From NCBI GenBank assembly GCA_945900755.1, contig CAMDKS010000020.1, positions 1-63,298 of the forward strand: 63,298 bases of DNA, in the 5' to 3' direction. The notes beneath the pieces were generated by a model. That model searched no databases. It worked only from the letters and a program-made list of their open reading frames with translations, and was not told where the DNA came from. The position numbers and the translations under genes are program-made. Shown here one piece after another: positions 9,349-17,722 of this stretch; the first letter of the stretch is position 1; every line of letters starts with the position of its first letter. The stretch comes from Bdellovibrio sp. ZAP7. GTDB taxonomy: Bacteria > Bdellovibrionota_B > Oligoflexia > Oligoflexales > RGVZ01.

Positions 9349-10176
9349 ATGATTAGATTTTTAACAGCAGTAGCCTTTCAAATTTGGGATTCAAGGCCAG
9401 ACCTGAGCAGGTCACATAGGCCCCTAAGAATTCTTTTGGTGATGGCTGTATTGACGGCCTGCGTTACCGCTCAAACCTCGGAATCAAAATTCGGAATTAA
9501 TCCTACACGCACTGGATTTGTTCCGGCTCGAATTGCCTTAGCTCCGTGCATCGTGTGGCCAGATCGTGCCATGAAAATTAAGGGGCTGCCACTAATAAAC
9601 CGTCCCGCTGCAGAGACAACGGCACTGTGCCAAGAACTTAGTAAATATATGGCCGATGGTTTTGACAACCAGCCCTTCATGAAAGGAATCTCTCAAAAAC
9701 TCACGGAGAAACTTTTCGCTACAAAATCTCCAGTACTTTCACTATCAGATTCGATTGTGCAAGAGTGGAAATATATGCCATCGGATTGCCAAAACTGTGG
9801 CAGTCTACCGCTTCTCTACAATACCAGCATCAAAATGCGGCCGTCCTGGCAACTTTGGCTTAATGGATTTTCAGAGGCAACGAAGGGCGCAGATGCTTTG
9901 CTGATTCCTCTTTTACTATCCTTAAATACACGCAGTGACGACGATCGCGGCATGCTTCAGTCTATTCGCAGCGGTTTCGTTGCGATGATTCTAATCGATA
10001 CCAACGACGGATCATTGATATGGAGTGGGGGGCGCGATGCAGAGGTGATAAATAAAGCCTTGGTCAACACAACGACCCCTGCACAGATGAAAATGCCACC
10101 TCCCGAGGACTTGCAACGCCGTCTTGTAACAGATGCCTTGTGGCTTGAGTTTCCTGGTCGGCAAGTTTATCGGTAG
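9349..10176 (+). CDS. Predicted lipoprotein, function unknown
   Basis: 275 residues. The N-terminus contains a hydrophobic stretch ending in VLTACVTAQ, a plausible lipobox with Cys at about residue 38, but the preceding n-region is unusually long, so the true start may differ; no better ATG lies in between. The mature part has several Cys (including CQNC) and a segment GADALLIPLL followed by LIDTNDGSLIWSGG. That pattern resembles envelope lipoproteins that compute or report on a secreted component, but I recognise no family. It is 81 bases after the vWA operon on the same strand and may be co-transcribed. Confidence 0.6.
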   Translation: MIRFLTAVAFQIWDSRPDLSRSHRPLRILLVMAVLTACVTAQTSESKFGINPTRTGFVPARIALAPCIVWPDRAMKIKGLPLINRPAAETTALCQELSKYMADGFDNQPFMKGISQKLTEKLFATKSPVLSLSDSIVQEWKYMPSDCQNCGSLPLLYNTSIKMRPSWQLWLNGFSEATKGADALLIPLLLSLNTRSDDDRGMLQSIRSGFVAMILIDTNDGSLIWSGGRDAEVINKALVNTTTPAQMKMPPPEDLQRRLVTDALWLEFPGRQVYR

Positions 10177-10248
10177 CGGAATGGGTCCGCGTCAATCCTG
10201 ACGATGATTCTGACAAGAGTACATTTTTCATAACGAGGACTTTATTTA

Positions 10249-11823
10249 ATGTTTGATAGAGAAACAGCCTTGAATCGCCTTCATGAATTGCGCCAAAAAT
10301 CTCTCGACGGTGGTGGGCAAGAAAAAAATGCACAACAGCATAAACGCGGCAAACTGACGGCCCGTGAGCGAGTCAATTTATTAGTCGACAGTGGAAGTTT
10401 CATCGAACTTGATGCATTCGTGACTCATGAATGTATCGATTTTGGCATGTCGGATAAGAAGTTCACGGGAGACGGGGTTATCACCGGTTTCGGAAGAATC
10501 GATGGTCGACTCGTCTATATTTTTTCTCAAGACTTTACAGTATTTGGTGGTTCGTTATCGGCCACCATGGCCAAAAAAATCTGTAAAATTATGGATCTTG
10601 CTTTAAAGAACGGTGCCCCGGTCATCGGAATCAATGATTCGGGTGGGGCGCGAATTCAGGAGGGTGTCGCAAGCCTCGGCGGCTATGCGGATATATTTTT
10701 TCGCAATGTCAAAAGCTCTGGCGTCATACCGCAGATTTCGCTTATCTGCGGACCTTGTGCTGGCGGTGCGGTGTATTCTCCTGCGATCACGGATTTTACA
10801 TTTATGGTCGATGACACCAGCCACATGTTTATCACTGGTCCTGATGTTATCAAAGCGGTCACCGGCGAAGTGGTTACGTTTGATGATCTTGGGGGGTCAC
10901 AGACTCACACAGCCATTAGTGGTGTCGCCGATAATCGCTATGCCTCGGAACCAGAGATGTTTGCGGCGGTTAAGCAGCTTTTAACCTACTTGCCGTCAAA
11001 TAATTTGGACGCGACGACGGACGCTGTGGACCCGAGCACTCAAGCTCAATATGCAGACGAGCTCGAAATAGCTCAGAATAAAATTGGTAAAATTGTGCCT
11101 GCTAATCCAAACTTGCCCTACGACATGGGCGAAGTCATTCGGTGCGTTGTTGATCCGGGAAGTTTTGTTGAGATGAAGCCTGAGTTTGCACCGCATATTA
11201 TCACTGCGTTTGCGCGACTTGGGGGCATCGCCGTTGGGGTTGTCGGAAATAATCCCAATAGCTTAGCCGGGGTGCTCGATATAAATAGCAGTGTGAAGGC
11301 GGCCCGCTTTGTTCGATTCTGCGACGCCTTTAATATTCCTCTGGTAACATTTGTAGATGTCCCTGGATTTCTTCCAGGGGTAGCGCAAGAACGCGGGGGT
11401 ATCATTCGGCACGGGGCAAAATTGCTGTACGCTTATTGCGAGGCTACGGTTCCAAAGCTAACGGTGATCACTCGCAAAGCGTACGGCGGGGCCTACGATG
11501 TGATGAGCAGTAAACACATCGGCGCTGACCTTAACCTGTCTTGGCCAAATGCAGAGATCGCAGTTATGGGTGCGGCGGGGGCTTGCAATATTATTTTTCG
11601 CAGTGAGATAATGGCCGCAAAAGATCCCGAGGCGAAGCGTAAGGAGGTCGTCGCTGATTACGCGGATAAGTTTGCGAACCCATATATTGCGGCTCAGAAG
11701 GGCTATATTGACGCTGTTATTTTACCTGAAGAAACCCGCAGCTATCTGTGCAGAGGCCTTCGTGCGTCCATAAACAAAGTAGAAACCATGCCGAAGCGTA
11801 AGCACGGTAATATTCCTCTGTAG
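10249..11823 (+). CDS. pccB: Acyl-CoA carboxylase beta subunit (probably propionyl-CoA carboxylase)
   Basis: A 524-residue carboxyltransferase subunit, the usual length for PccB. It has both crotonase-like halves: [12 protein letters not shown] and [12 protein letters not shown] with [13 protein letters not shown] in the N-half, and [24 protein letters not shown] and [11 protein letters not shown] in the C-half. It transfers CO2 from carboxybiotin to an acyl-CoA, most likely propionyl-CoA giving methylmalonyl-CoA; acetyl-CoA cannot be excluded by eye. A GAGGAC ribosome site precedes the ATG. The biotin carboxylase and biotin carrier follow immediately, making a complete enzyme in one operon. 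No mutase or epimerase is present in the window. Confidence 0.93.
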   Translation: MFDRETALNRLHELRQKSLDGGGQEKNAQQHKRGKLTARERVNLLVDSGSFIELDAFVTHECIDFGMSDKKFTGDGVITGFGRIDGRLVYIFSQDFTVFGGSLSATMAKKICKIMDLALKNGAPVIGINDSGGARIQEGVASLGGYADIFFRNVKSSGVIPQISLICGPCAGGAVYSPAITDFTFMVDDTSHMFITGPDVIKAVTGEVVTFDDLGGSQTHTAISGVADNRYASEPEMFAAVKQLLTYLPSNNLDATTDAVDPSTQAQYADELEIAQNKIGKIVPANPNLPYDMGEVIRCVVDPGSFVEMKPEFAPHIITAFARLGGIAVGVVGNNPNSLAGVLDINSSVKAARFVRFCDAFNIPLVTFVDVPGFLPGVAQERGGIIRHGAKLLYAYCEATVPKLTVITRKAYGGAYDVMSSKHIGADLNLSWPNAEIAVMGAAGACNIIFRSEIMAAKDPEAKRKEVVADYADKFANPYIAAQKGYIDAVILPEETRSYLCRGLRASINKVETMPKRKHGNIPL

Positions 11824-11859
11824 CCATTCGTTAGATGACTCTGCTTAGGAATCCACGGA

Positions 11860-11899
11860 AACAATCAACTGTAGCAGTCAGCCGCAACAATCGACTGTA
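11860..11899. repeat. Pair of 14-bp direct repeats in the pccB-pccA gap
   Basis: AACAATCAACTGTA (11860-11873) recurs with one mismatch as AACAATCGACTGTA (11886-11899), 26 bases apart, in the 89-base gap between the carboxylase beta and alpha genes and just upstream of the latter's ribosome site. It could be a regulator site or a small duplication. Confidence 0.5.
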
Positions 11900-11912
11900 A
11901 TAAGCTGGAAGG

Positions 11913-13502
11913 ATGAACGCTCCCATGAGCTCACACAATAAAGATTCATCGGCAAATTCAAGCCCGCGTCGTATTAAAAGAATAATGATTGCCAACCGCG
12001 GTGAGATCGCCTTAAGAATTATTCGTGCCGCAAGGGACCTCGGAATTGAGACCGTCGCACTTTACAGTGATGCGGACCAATTTTCTCTTCACGTGAAATT
12101 AGCGGACTACTCAGTCAGGCTTGCGGGAAATACTCCGCTTGAGACCTACTTGAATGTTCCTGTATTGATTCAAGCACTCAAGGACTCTAAAGCCGACGCC
12201 GTGCATCCAGGCTATGGTTTCTTGTCAGAGAGTGCGGATTTTGCCGAGGCAGTCACGGCCGCAGGCGCCAAATTTATTGGGCCATCAGCCGCTTCCATGC
12301 GTAAGATGGGGGACAAAATTGAAGCTAAAAAACTGATGAAGTCCCATAAGGTCCAGTGTGTTCCTGGGTCTGAAAATCCTCTCAAGGACGTGGAAGACCT
12401 TCGAAGGCATGTCAAAGAGGTGGGCTTTCCGATGATTTTGAAGGCCTCTGCCGGCGGTGGTGGCCGAGGGATGCGTGTCGTCCGGACGGAGAATGATTTA
12501 GCCGAATCTTTTGCGGCCTGCACAAGAGAGGCGGCCAGTTATTTTGGAAATCCGGCCGTATTTTGTGAGCGCTATATCGAAAACCCACGTCACATCGAAG
12601 TTCAAGTACTTTTTGACGAGCACGGCAATGGTGTGCATTTGTTTGAACGTGATTGTTCCATTCAGCGTCGACATCAAAAATTGATTGAAGAAGCTCCAAG
12701 TATGTTTCTCAACGCAGAGCAGAGAGCTGAAATTGGTCGTAGGGCCGTGGTGGCTGCGAAAGCGGCGGGCTACTCCTCAGCTGGCACGATTGAATTTATT
12801 TGTGAATCGCCTGAAAAAATTTATTTCATGGAAATGAATACTCGCATTCAGGTGGAGCATACCGTGTCCGAGGAAATTTCTGATATCGATTTAGTGCGGT
12901 GGCAGATCCTCGTCGCTAGCGGTGAAACGTTAGCGTTTAAACAAGAGGATATTCACCTTCGTGGGTGGTCTTTTGAGGCTCGAATTAATGCGGAGGATCC
13001 TGCTAAGGGCTTCTTACCGGGGCCAGGCCGAGTGAATCAAGTTAGATTTCCTGCTGGTCCAGGGATTCGTGTCGATTCTCATTTATATGCCGGTTACGAA
13101 ATCCCTCAATTTTATGACTCCATGGTAGCAAAACTTATTGTTTGGGGACCTACACGCGAAATTGCGATCGAGCGAATGCTTAGAGCTTTGTCAGAGTTTG
13201 AGATTGACGGTGTGCCGACGACTTCAAAATTTCACGAAGCCGTGTTGCGTCACCCGCTTTTCCGGGCGGGGACTTTTAATACAGGCTTTATTGAACAGCA
13301 AGCCGAGTATTTCAAGGGAGTGTTCGGGACTGTACCCGAGGGCTGTGAGGACCATGCTTCCCTCCTAGCAGCATTGCTTGCTGTGGAGGAAAACAGGCGC
13401 CCAGTTGATTCAGGAATCGGCGGTTCTGTCGCCGTAAAAAGCGAAAGAAGTCTATGGCGAGATCGTGCTCGCCTCGAAGCCACAAATCGTGGGGGTGCCT
13501 AA
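11913..13502 (+). CDS. pccA: Biotin carboxylase part of acyl-CoA carboxylase alpha subunit
   Basis: 529 residues with the three biotin-carboxylase parts: N-terminal KRIMIANRGEIALRI, the ATP-grasp loop KASAGGGGRGMRVV, the catalytic EMNTRIQVEHTVSE, and a C-terminal barrel-like cap. A free-standing AccC is ~450 residues, so ~75 residues extend past the catalytic core into what would be the BT linker of a PccA-type protein. The next ORF is in the same frame and begins directly after the TAA. The ATG at 11913 abuts its GGAAGG site; the ATG at 11925 has more usual spacing and may be the real start. Confidence 0.92.
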   Translation: MNAPMSSHNKDSSANSSPRRIKRIMIANRGEIALRIIRAARDLGIETVALYSDADQFSLHVKLADYSVRLAGNTPLETYLNVPVLIQALKDSKADAVHPGYGFLSESADFAEAVTAAGAKFIGPSAASMRKMGDKIEAKKLMKSHKVQCVPGSENPLKDVEDLRRHVKEVGFPMILKASAGGGGRGMRVVRTENDLAESFAACTREAASYFGNPAVFCERYIENPRHIEVQVLFDEHGNGVHLFERDCSIQRRHQKLIEEAPSMFLNAEQRAEIGRRAVVAAKAAGYSSAGTIEFICESPEKIYFMEMNTRIQVEHTVSEEISDIDLVRWQILVASGETLAFKQEDIHLRGWSFEARINAEDPAKGFLPGPGRVNQVRFPAGPGIRVDSHLYAGYEIPQFYDSMVAKLIVWGPTREIAIERMLRALSEFEIDGVPTTSKFHEAVLRHPLFRAGTFNTGFIEQQAEYFKGVFGTVPEGCEDHASLLAALLAVEENRRPVDSGIGGSVAVKSERSLWRDRARLEATNRGGA

Positions 13503-14069
13503 ATGCAGTGGAAAGTTTCAATTAGTGGTAAAGATCGCCTCGTCACCATGCCAGATTTAATTCCAGACAACGTGCCGTTTCCTGCAAGTATTGAAGGTCG
13601 ATCCGTGCAGTTGCGTTGGCAAAGGGCGACCCGAGCACTTTTTATTTTGAATCCTAAGGTTAGTGGTGTTTGGGCCTCGTTGAACCTGCGTACGAAGTCT
13701 GTCAATAAATTTGCAGGTGAAAGTGATTTGTTGGTCAGCTCAGAATATTTGCCAGCTGGTGCAAAAATCCCGGTTGTCCTTGACGCTACTGTGTCGTTGT
13801 ACATCCCAGGTCAAGAAACTCGAGAAGGGGCCAAAGGAAAGAAACCAAAAGTTGTGCGTAGTCAGATCACAGGCAAGGTCTTAAAGGTCTTGGTCAAGCT
13901 GGGTGACTCCGTTGGTGCGGGGGATGCCCTTCTCATCATTGAGGCGATGAAAATGGAGAATCGTGTTTTAGCGACGAGCCCCGGAATTGTTGAAGCTGTG
14001 AAAGTTACCGAGGGAGAGATGGTGTCGACGGGTGCGGAGCTTGTTCGTTTTAAGCAAGTGATGACGTGA
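13503..14069 (+). CDS. BT-linker plus biotin carboxyl carrier domain (split PccA C-terminus)
   Basis: 188 residues. The first ~110 form a beta-rich domain consistent with the BT domain that bridges alpha and beta subunits in propionyl-CoA carboxylases. The last ~75 are a biotinyl domain with the canonical EAMKMEN motif, biotinylated Lys at K150. The ATG at 13503 immediately follows the TAA of the biotin carboxylase ORF and is in the same reading frame. The two ORFs together encode 717 residues, the size of a fused PccA. Independent restart at this ATG is plausible because there is no gap for ribosome release, but a recent nonsense change or sequencing error is also possible. Confidence 0.88.
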   Translation: MQWKVSISGKDRLVTMPDLIPDNVPFPASIEGRSVQLRWQRATRALFILNPKVSGVWASLNLRTKSVNKFAGESDLLVSSEYLPAGAKIPVVLDATVSLYIPGQETREGAKGKKPKVVRSQITGKVLKVLVKLGDSVGAGDALLIIEAMKMENRVLATSPGIVEAVKVTEGEMVSTGAELVRFKQVMT

Positions 14070-14073
14070 GCGC

Positions 14074-14556
14074 ATGGTGAAGACAATCAATAAATGGTTA
14101 GATAATGTTGCCATCCTTATCGCCACCGGAGCAGGAAGTGGGTTTGCCCCAAAAGCCCCGGGAACCTTTGGATCGTTGGCTGCATTGCCATTGATTTGGT
14201 TTGCCCATGAGCGGCAGTGGAATAGCCTCGAAATGGTGTATGCCATAGTTGGGATTTCAGTGATCGGTTTGTGGTCAACTCATCGGGTTGAAAACCTGTG
14301 GCATACTCATGACGATCAGAGGATTGTGATCGACGAGGTGGCCGGCTTGTTTATCACACTCGCTTGGTTTCCGTTTAGCTGGTTTCATGTAGTGACAGGA
14401 TTTATCTTATTTAGACTATTTGACATTTGGAAGCCTGGGCCTATCGGCTATATTGATCAAAAGGTCCCTGGGGCAGCGGGCACGTTTTTTGACGACGTTG
14501 TCGCTGGTTTTTTTGCGGTTGCGGTTCTTTGGGCGATACAAGCGGCTGCAAATTAG
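14074..14556 (+). CDS. pgpA: Phosphatidylglycerophosphatase A
   Basis: 160 residues, typical for PgpA, which dephosphorylates phosphatidylglycerol phosphate to phosphatidylglycerol at the inner membrane. Visible family signatures are SGFAPKAPGTFGSL near the N-terminus and DDQRIVIDEVAGLF with the acidic metal-binding residues in the middle, plus KPGPIGYIDQ and FFDDVVAG. Three to four hydrophobic segments agree with a membrane protein. It starts four bases after the biotin-carrier stop with no clear ribosome site, so it is probably translated by coupling within the carboxylase operon. Confidence 0.92.
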   Translation: MVKTINKWLDNVAILIATGAGSGFAPKAPGTFGSLAALPLIWFAHERQWNSLEMVYAIVGISVIGLWSTHRVENLWHTHDDQRIVIDEVAGLFITLAWFPFSWFHVVTGFILFRLFDIWKPGPIGYIDQKVPGAAGTFFDDVVAGFFAVAVLWAIQAAAN

Positions 14557-14570
14557 GCCAACCGGCCTAA
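14553..14570 (+). terminator. Hairpin over the pgpA stop codon
   Basis: A perfect 7-bp inverted repeat TTAGGCC/GGCCTAA with a 4-base loop begins at the pgpA stop codon. No U-run follows, so it may only attenuate transcription or stabilise the 3' end before greB. Confidence 0.3.
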
Positions 14571-14611
14571 CGAACCTGAAAAATATTCTCTTTCTAAGGA
14601 ATCAGAGCTGA

Positions 14612-15109
14612 ATGACTCGCGACATCCCACCCGCAACACGCGCAAAAACAAACCTCATTACATCTGCGGGCTACGACCGAATGTATGCTGAGCTTAGGAA
14701 GCTTGCCGACGAGGATCGCCCTGTTCTGCTTGAGGAAATTGCGGCGGCCGCGGCGCAGGGAGATCGAAGTGAAAATGCAGAATACATTTATGGTCGGAAA
14801 AAACTGCGCGAAGTCGATAAGCGTATTAATTATTTGCGAAGCCGTCTTGAAATTGCAAAAATTATAGATCCAAAACAGCAGCCCGCAGGTGTCGTCGGAT
14901 TTGGAGCGGTCGTCGTCATAATAGGCGAAGACGGAGTCGAAAAGACCTGGTGGATCATTGGTGAGGATGAAGCCGACCCATCGTCTGGGAAAATTAGTTG
15001 GCTTTCGCCTCTCGGGCGTGCCTTAATGAATAAAAAAGTGGGAGACCACGCTGAAGCAGAGACTCCCCGCGGACAAATTGAATATCAAATACTTAAAGTA
15101 GATTATTGA
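14612..15109 (+). CDS. greB: Transcript cleavage/elongation factor GreB
   Basis: 165 residues with the GreA/GreB layout: an N-terminal coiled coil whose tip carries the acidic GDRSENAEYIYGRKKLREVDKR-type region (about 50-71, including the D/E pair that activates cleavage in RNA polymerase), and a C-terminal FKBP-like domain with SWLSPLGRALMNKKVGD. The YIYGRKKLREVDKR pattern distinguishes GreB from GreA. It rescues backtracked RNA polymerase. An AAGGAA site lies upstream. Its 3' end overlaps the convergent acyltransferase gene by seven bases. Confidence 0.95.
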   Translation: MTRDIPPATRAKTNLITSAGYDRMYAELRKLADEDRPVLLEEIAAAAAQGDRSENAEYIYGRKKLREVDKRINYLRSRLEIAKIIDPKQQPAGVVGFGAVVVIIGEDGVEKTWWIIGEDEADPSSGKISWLSPLGRALMNKKVGDHAEAETPRGQIEYQILKVDY

Positions 15110-15942
15110 GAATTTTTTTCTGCCAATCGCAGATCTTTTTCTTGAAAGACATTGATGAGCCACGTATTTAAATCTCGTTCCCTTGTCGGAACATCCTTGA
15201 TGTCAAAGCGACGGATATGAACATGGGACGTGAAGCCTCCGACCGTAAAATATTCGAGGGCCGTCGGAATTTTATCATCAAACGTAATGGTCAAATCATA
15301 GACCGCAGTCAAACGTCCCGATAAACCCTGAAGGCTAGAGTGGACCCCTTTGCTGCGCGGCATGAGCACATGTTTAAAATGTGGCAAGCCTTTGCTTGCC
15401 GCAAAAGCTTGGCTTGCAGCGAGCTTGGTGGGGGTGGCCCGAGTTCCCTCTGGAAATATCATCAACCACGTAGGCAATTTTCCTTCTCGCAACCTAGCAA
15501 ATGTGGCCGCAATTGAGTTTGCATCTTTGGCCCAATTTCGCTTTAGAAATACCGTATTCGTAAACATGAGTCCCCAGCCAACGCCGGGGACGTATTTAAG
15601 GACGTCCTTGGCAAACCACCTGACCCACGAGGAGGTTTTAGCTTCGAGACTCATGGTCCAGATCAAAACAATATCAACCGCTGTCTGATGATTGGAAAAA
15701 AGCAGTGCGTTTTCTTGGCGAAACGTGTCACCCGTCACGATGTTCTTATTTCCACATATTCTCGTTGCGTGGATGGCCGTAGCACAGAAAAAATGCTGGC
15801 ATCCCATATTATAGAGCGTGAACCACCGGCGATTGAGTGGTAGCAAAATTAAACTAACTAGCTGACCGATATTTATGACGATCAGCAGGCATGAAATAAA
15901 AATAATACAAGCGTAGCCGCGAAGGGACCTGAGCCAAATCAT
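15103..15942 (-). CDS. PlsC-family 1-acyl-glycerol-3-phosphate acyltransferase-like protein
   Basis: 279 residues. An N-terminal membrane helix (about 12-37) is followed by the acyltransferase HX4D motif as NHQTAVD (H85, D90) and the substrate-binding FPEGTR near 163-168. These motifs define the LPLAT superfamily, whose members acylate lysophosphatidate during phospholipid synthesis. The C-terminal 90 residues, including VYDLTITFDD, match the longer LCLAT1/YihG-like subgroup rather than minimal PlsC, so the exact substrate is uncertain. Its ATG overlaps the stop of the LOG-family gene (ATGA), indicating coupling. Confidence 0.88.
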   Translation of the reverse strand: MIWLRSLRGYACIIFISCLLIVINIGQLVSLILLPLNRRWFTLYNMGCQHFFCATAIHATRICGNKNIVTGDTFRQENALLFSNHQTAVDIVLIWTMSLEAKTSSWVRWFAKDVLKYVPGVGWGLMFTNTVFLKRNWAKDANSIAATFARLREGKLPTWLMIFPEGTRATPTKLAASQAFAASKGLPHFKHVLMPRSKGVHSSLQGLSGRLTAVYDLTITFDDKIPTALEYFTVGGFTSHVHIRRFDIKDVPTRERDLNTWLINVFQEKDLRLAEKNSQ

Positions 15943-16655
15943 TTCTTCCCACTTCTTGTTAAATGATGATCGGTCGTCCCTTCAGCATGGAGTTTACGAA
16001 AATGATCAATGTGGGGCTCGAGGTAAGCTATGATCTCGTCGACCGTGTCGACCACTTTAATCATACGTAGGTCGTCGCGACTCATTAGATTTAGGGCAGC
16101 AGGCACCTCTTCGAGGTATTTGAGAAGAGGGTCAAACATGGCGTGGCCCATTAAGATAAAAGGTCGAGGTTTAATGTGATTCACTTGCATCAGCTGCCAC
16201 GTGTAGAATAATTCTAAGAGGGTGCCAATGCCGCCGGGTGTAATAACGACGGCGTGACTGATTCGCATAAATTCATCCAATCGCGAAGAAAAGCGTTTGT
16301 GATGATGCTTTACATCAAGATGCGCGTTTGCATCCGTTTCAAAGGGCAGTTCAATAGGTAGGCCAATTGATCGACTAAGGTTACAACCCTCTTTGGCGCC
16401 CCGATTGGCGGCTTCCATTAGGCCAGGTCCTCCTCCGGTGACAATATCAACGCCGCGCCTTGCAAGCTCTTTGGCTAATGCAAAAGCTTGGGTGTAGTAG
16501 GGGCTGTCAGTGGCTATTCTGGCGGAACCAAAAATACACACGCGGTAAAAATCGGTCTCCATTTCTGTCAGAATGGAGTCAATATCAGCGATGACTTCGT
16601 TGAGCTGTTGGACTTTATTGCCTAATAGTTTTCTAATTTTTTTGCGTTCAAGCAT
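15939..16655 (-). CDS. LOG-family Rossmann protein (TIGR00730-like)
   Basis: 238 residues. Shows the two family signatures GGGPGLMEAANRGA (from residue 74) and PGGIGTLLE (140-148). LOG proteins cleave nucleoside 5'-monophosphates to base plus ribose 5-phosphate; plant and some bacterial members release cytokinins, while PpnN-type members recycle nucleotides. The motif-containing core is complete, with an N-terminal helical extension of ~35 residues. GAGGTGA precedes the ATG. It is the first gene of a two-gene unit with the acyltransferase and diverges from the GspC-like gene at 16829. Confidence 0.88.
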   Translation of the reverse strand: MLERKKIRKLLGNKVQQLNEVIADIDSILTEMETDFYRVCIFGSARIATDSPYYTQAFALAKELARRGVDIVTGGGPGLMEAANRGAKEGCNLSRSIGLPIELPFETDANAHLDVKHHHKRFSSRLDEFMRISHAVVITPGGIGTLLELFYTWQLMQVNHIKPRPFILMGHAMFDPLLKYLEEVPAALNLMSRDDLRMIKVVDTVDEIIAYLEPHIDHFRKLHAEGTTDHHLTRSGKK

Positions 16656-16828
16656 AAAGTCACCTCAGATTCAGGGTTTGCACTTTTGATATTTTTGATG
16701 GTTTAGGTTATAAAGTCAATGTATTATCTCAATCTTGGGGTCGGTATTGCTTAATATTTCGTGAACTGTGACGATAGCAAGGTCAATGAAACTAGAATAG
16801 TACGTTTTAGAACGTTTTATAAGGACTT

Positions 16829-17560
16829 ATGACAATACGTATTGATAAATTTGCCCTTTTGGTTTTTATGGTTCTTTTTGCAACCATTATGCAAGCGCAA
16901 GTTATTCTCGAAAAGGCAAAAGCAACCAGTGGCGCAAAACTTGGTTTTTTAATCATGGGAACAATCGCTCAGAAGACTCCCATAAATAATGTTGCGCTGG
17001 TAAAAGTTATTAGCACCGGTGCGGTTTTGGCCGTCAAAATTGGATTGGTGATTGACAATAAATACAAAGTGACCGATGTGTCGGAACGATACATTCGAGT
17101 CATTACTCGTAGTTCGGAAAAGTACCTTGTTTACCTTGACAAATTTTCGGCAGATTTTTCTGGCTCAAACGATCGTGTGGCTGGTCCTGCAGTTAATCCT
17201 GATGGCGCCTACCATGAGGAAGGTTTTGAAAGGAAAAATGGCGTTGTGGCCATGACCGGAGCCTATCGCGACAATATCGTAAAAAACGATCTCTCAAAAA
17301 TTTTAATGCAGGCCACCGCTGAGCCGGTCATAAGCGCGGGAGTCATGGTCGGTTTCAGACTTTATCAAATTGAGACGGATAGTATATTTGCGAAAGCTGG
17401 GATTCGAGATGATGACATCATAACGTCTCTGAATGGTATTAAGCTGGCAAGTGTCGCCTCTGCAATCGGAACCCTGAAGGGTCTGAAAGAGAGCTCATCC
17501 ATTGACATTGAATACATGCGTCAGGGTGTTGCAAAATCAATTGCCGTTGACGTCAAATAG
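16829..17560 (+). CDS. GspC-like inner-membrane protein with PDZ domain
   Basis: 243 residues. An N-terminal hydrophobic segment (about 8-23) is followed by a beta-rich HR-type domain (about 35-110) and a C-terminal PDZ domain (about 150-243) with GFRLYQIETDSIFAKAGIRD and DIITSLNGI, closely resembling the type II secretion protein GspC. GspC links the inner-membrane assembly to the GspD secretin. No other gsp genes are nearby, so it is either a dispersed T2SS component or a paralogue with another envelope role. AAGGA sits three bases before the ATG. The stop codon overlaps the first base of a 26-bp repeat array. Confidence 0.72.
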   Translation: MTIRIDKFALLVFMVLFATIMQAQVILEKAKATSGAKLGFLIMGTIAQKTPINNVALVKVISTGAVLAVKIGLVIDNKYKVTDVSERYIRVITRSSEKYLVYLDKFSADFSGSNDRVAGPAVNPDGAYHEEGFERKNGVVAMTGAYRDNIVKNDLSKILMQATAEPVISAGVMVGFRLYQIETDSIFAKAGIRDDDIITSLNGIKLASVASAIGTLKGLKESSSIDIEYMRQGVAKSIAVDVK

Positions 17561-17710
17561 TGCTTGGTCGGAGTTCCCTGACTCGGCGTTGCTTGTCGCC
17601 GGAAAATGCTCATTTACCTGAAGTAAACTCCGCCTTTCCGACTCCTCGCGCCTTGATTCAGAGAACTCCGACCAAGCACTAAGTAGTGCGAGTTCGGAGT
17701 TCCCTGACTC
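17559..17710. repeat. Three-copy 26-bp repeat, two direct and one inverted, between convergent genes
   Basis: Copy 1 (17559-17584) starts AGTGCTTGGTCGGAGTTC and ends CTGACTC. Copy 2 is its inverted version at 17655-17680, matching 24 of 26 positions. Copy 3 (17685-17710) is direct and matches copy 1 at 23 of 26. Copies 1 and 2 can form a long hairpin with a 70-base loop that itself contains CGGCG...CGCCG. It fills the space between the 3' ends of the GspC-like and O-antigen ligase genes, the place typical of REP/BIME-like or bidirectional terminator elements. No T-tract is evident. Confidence 0.85.
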
Positions 17711-17722
17711 TAAATAAAATTT

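Noticed and set aside
10613-10984. Open frame of 123 codons inside the carboxylase beta gene, same strand.
   Set aside because: It overlaps a fully conserved PccB coding sequence in another frame and has no independent support.
13500-13502. Recoding of the in-frame stop in the carboxylase alpha gene as selenocysteine.
   Set aside because: The codon is TAA, not TGA, and an ATG follows directly, so restart or mutation explains it better.
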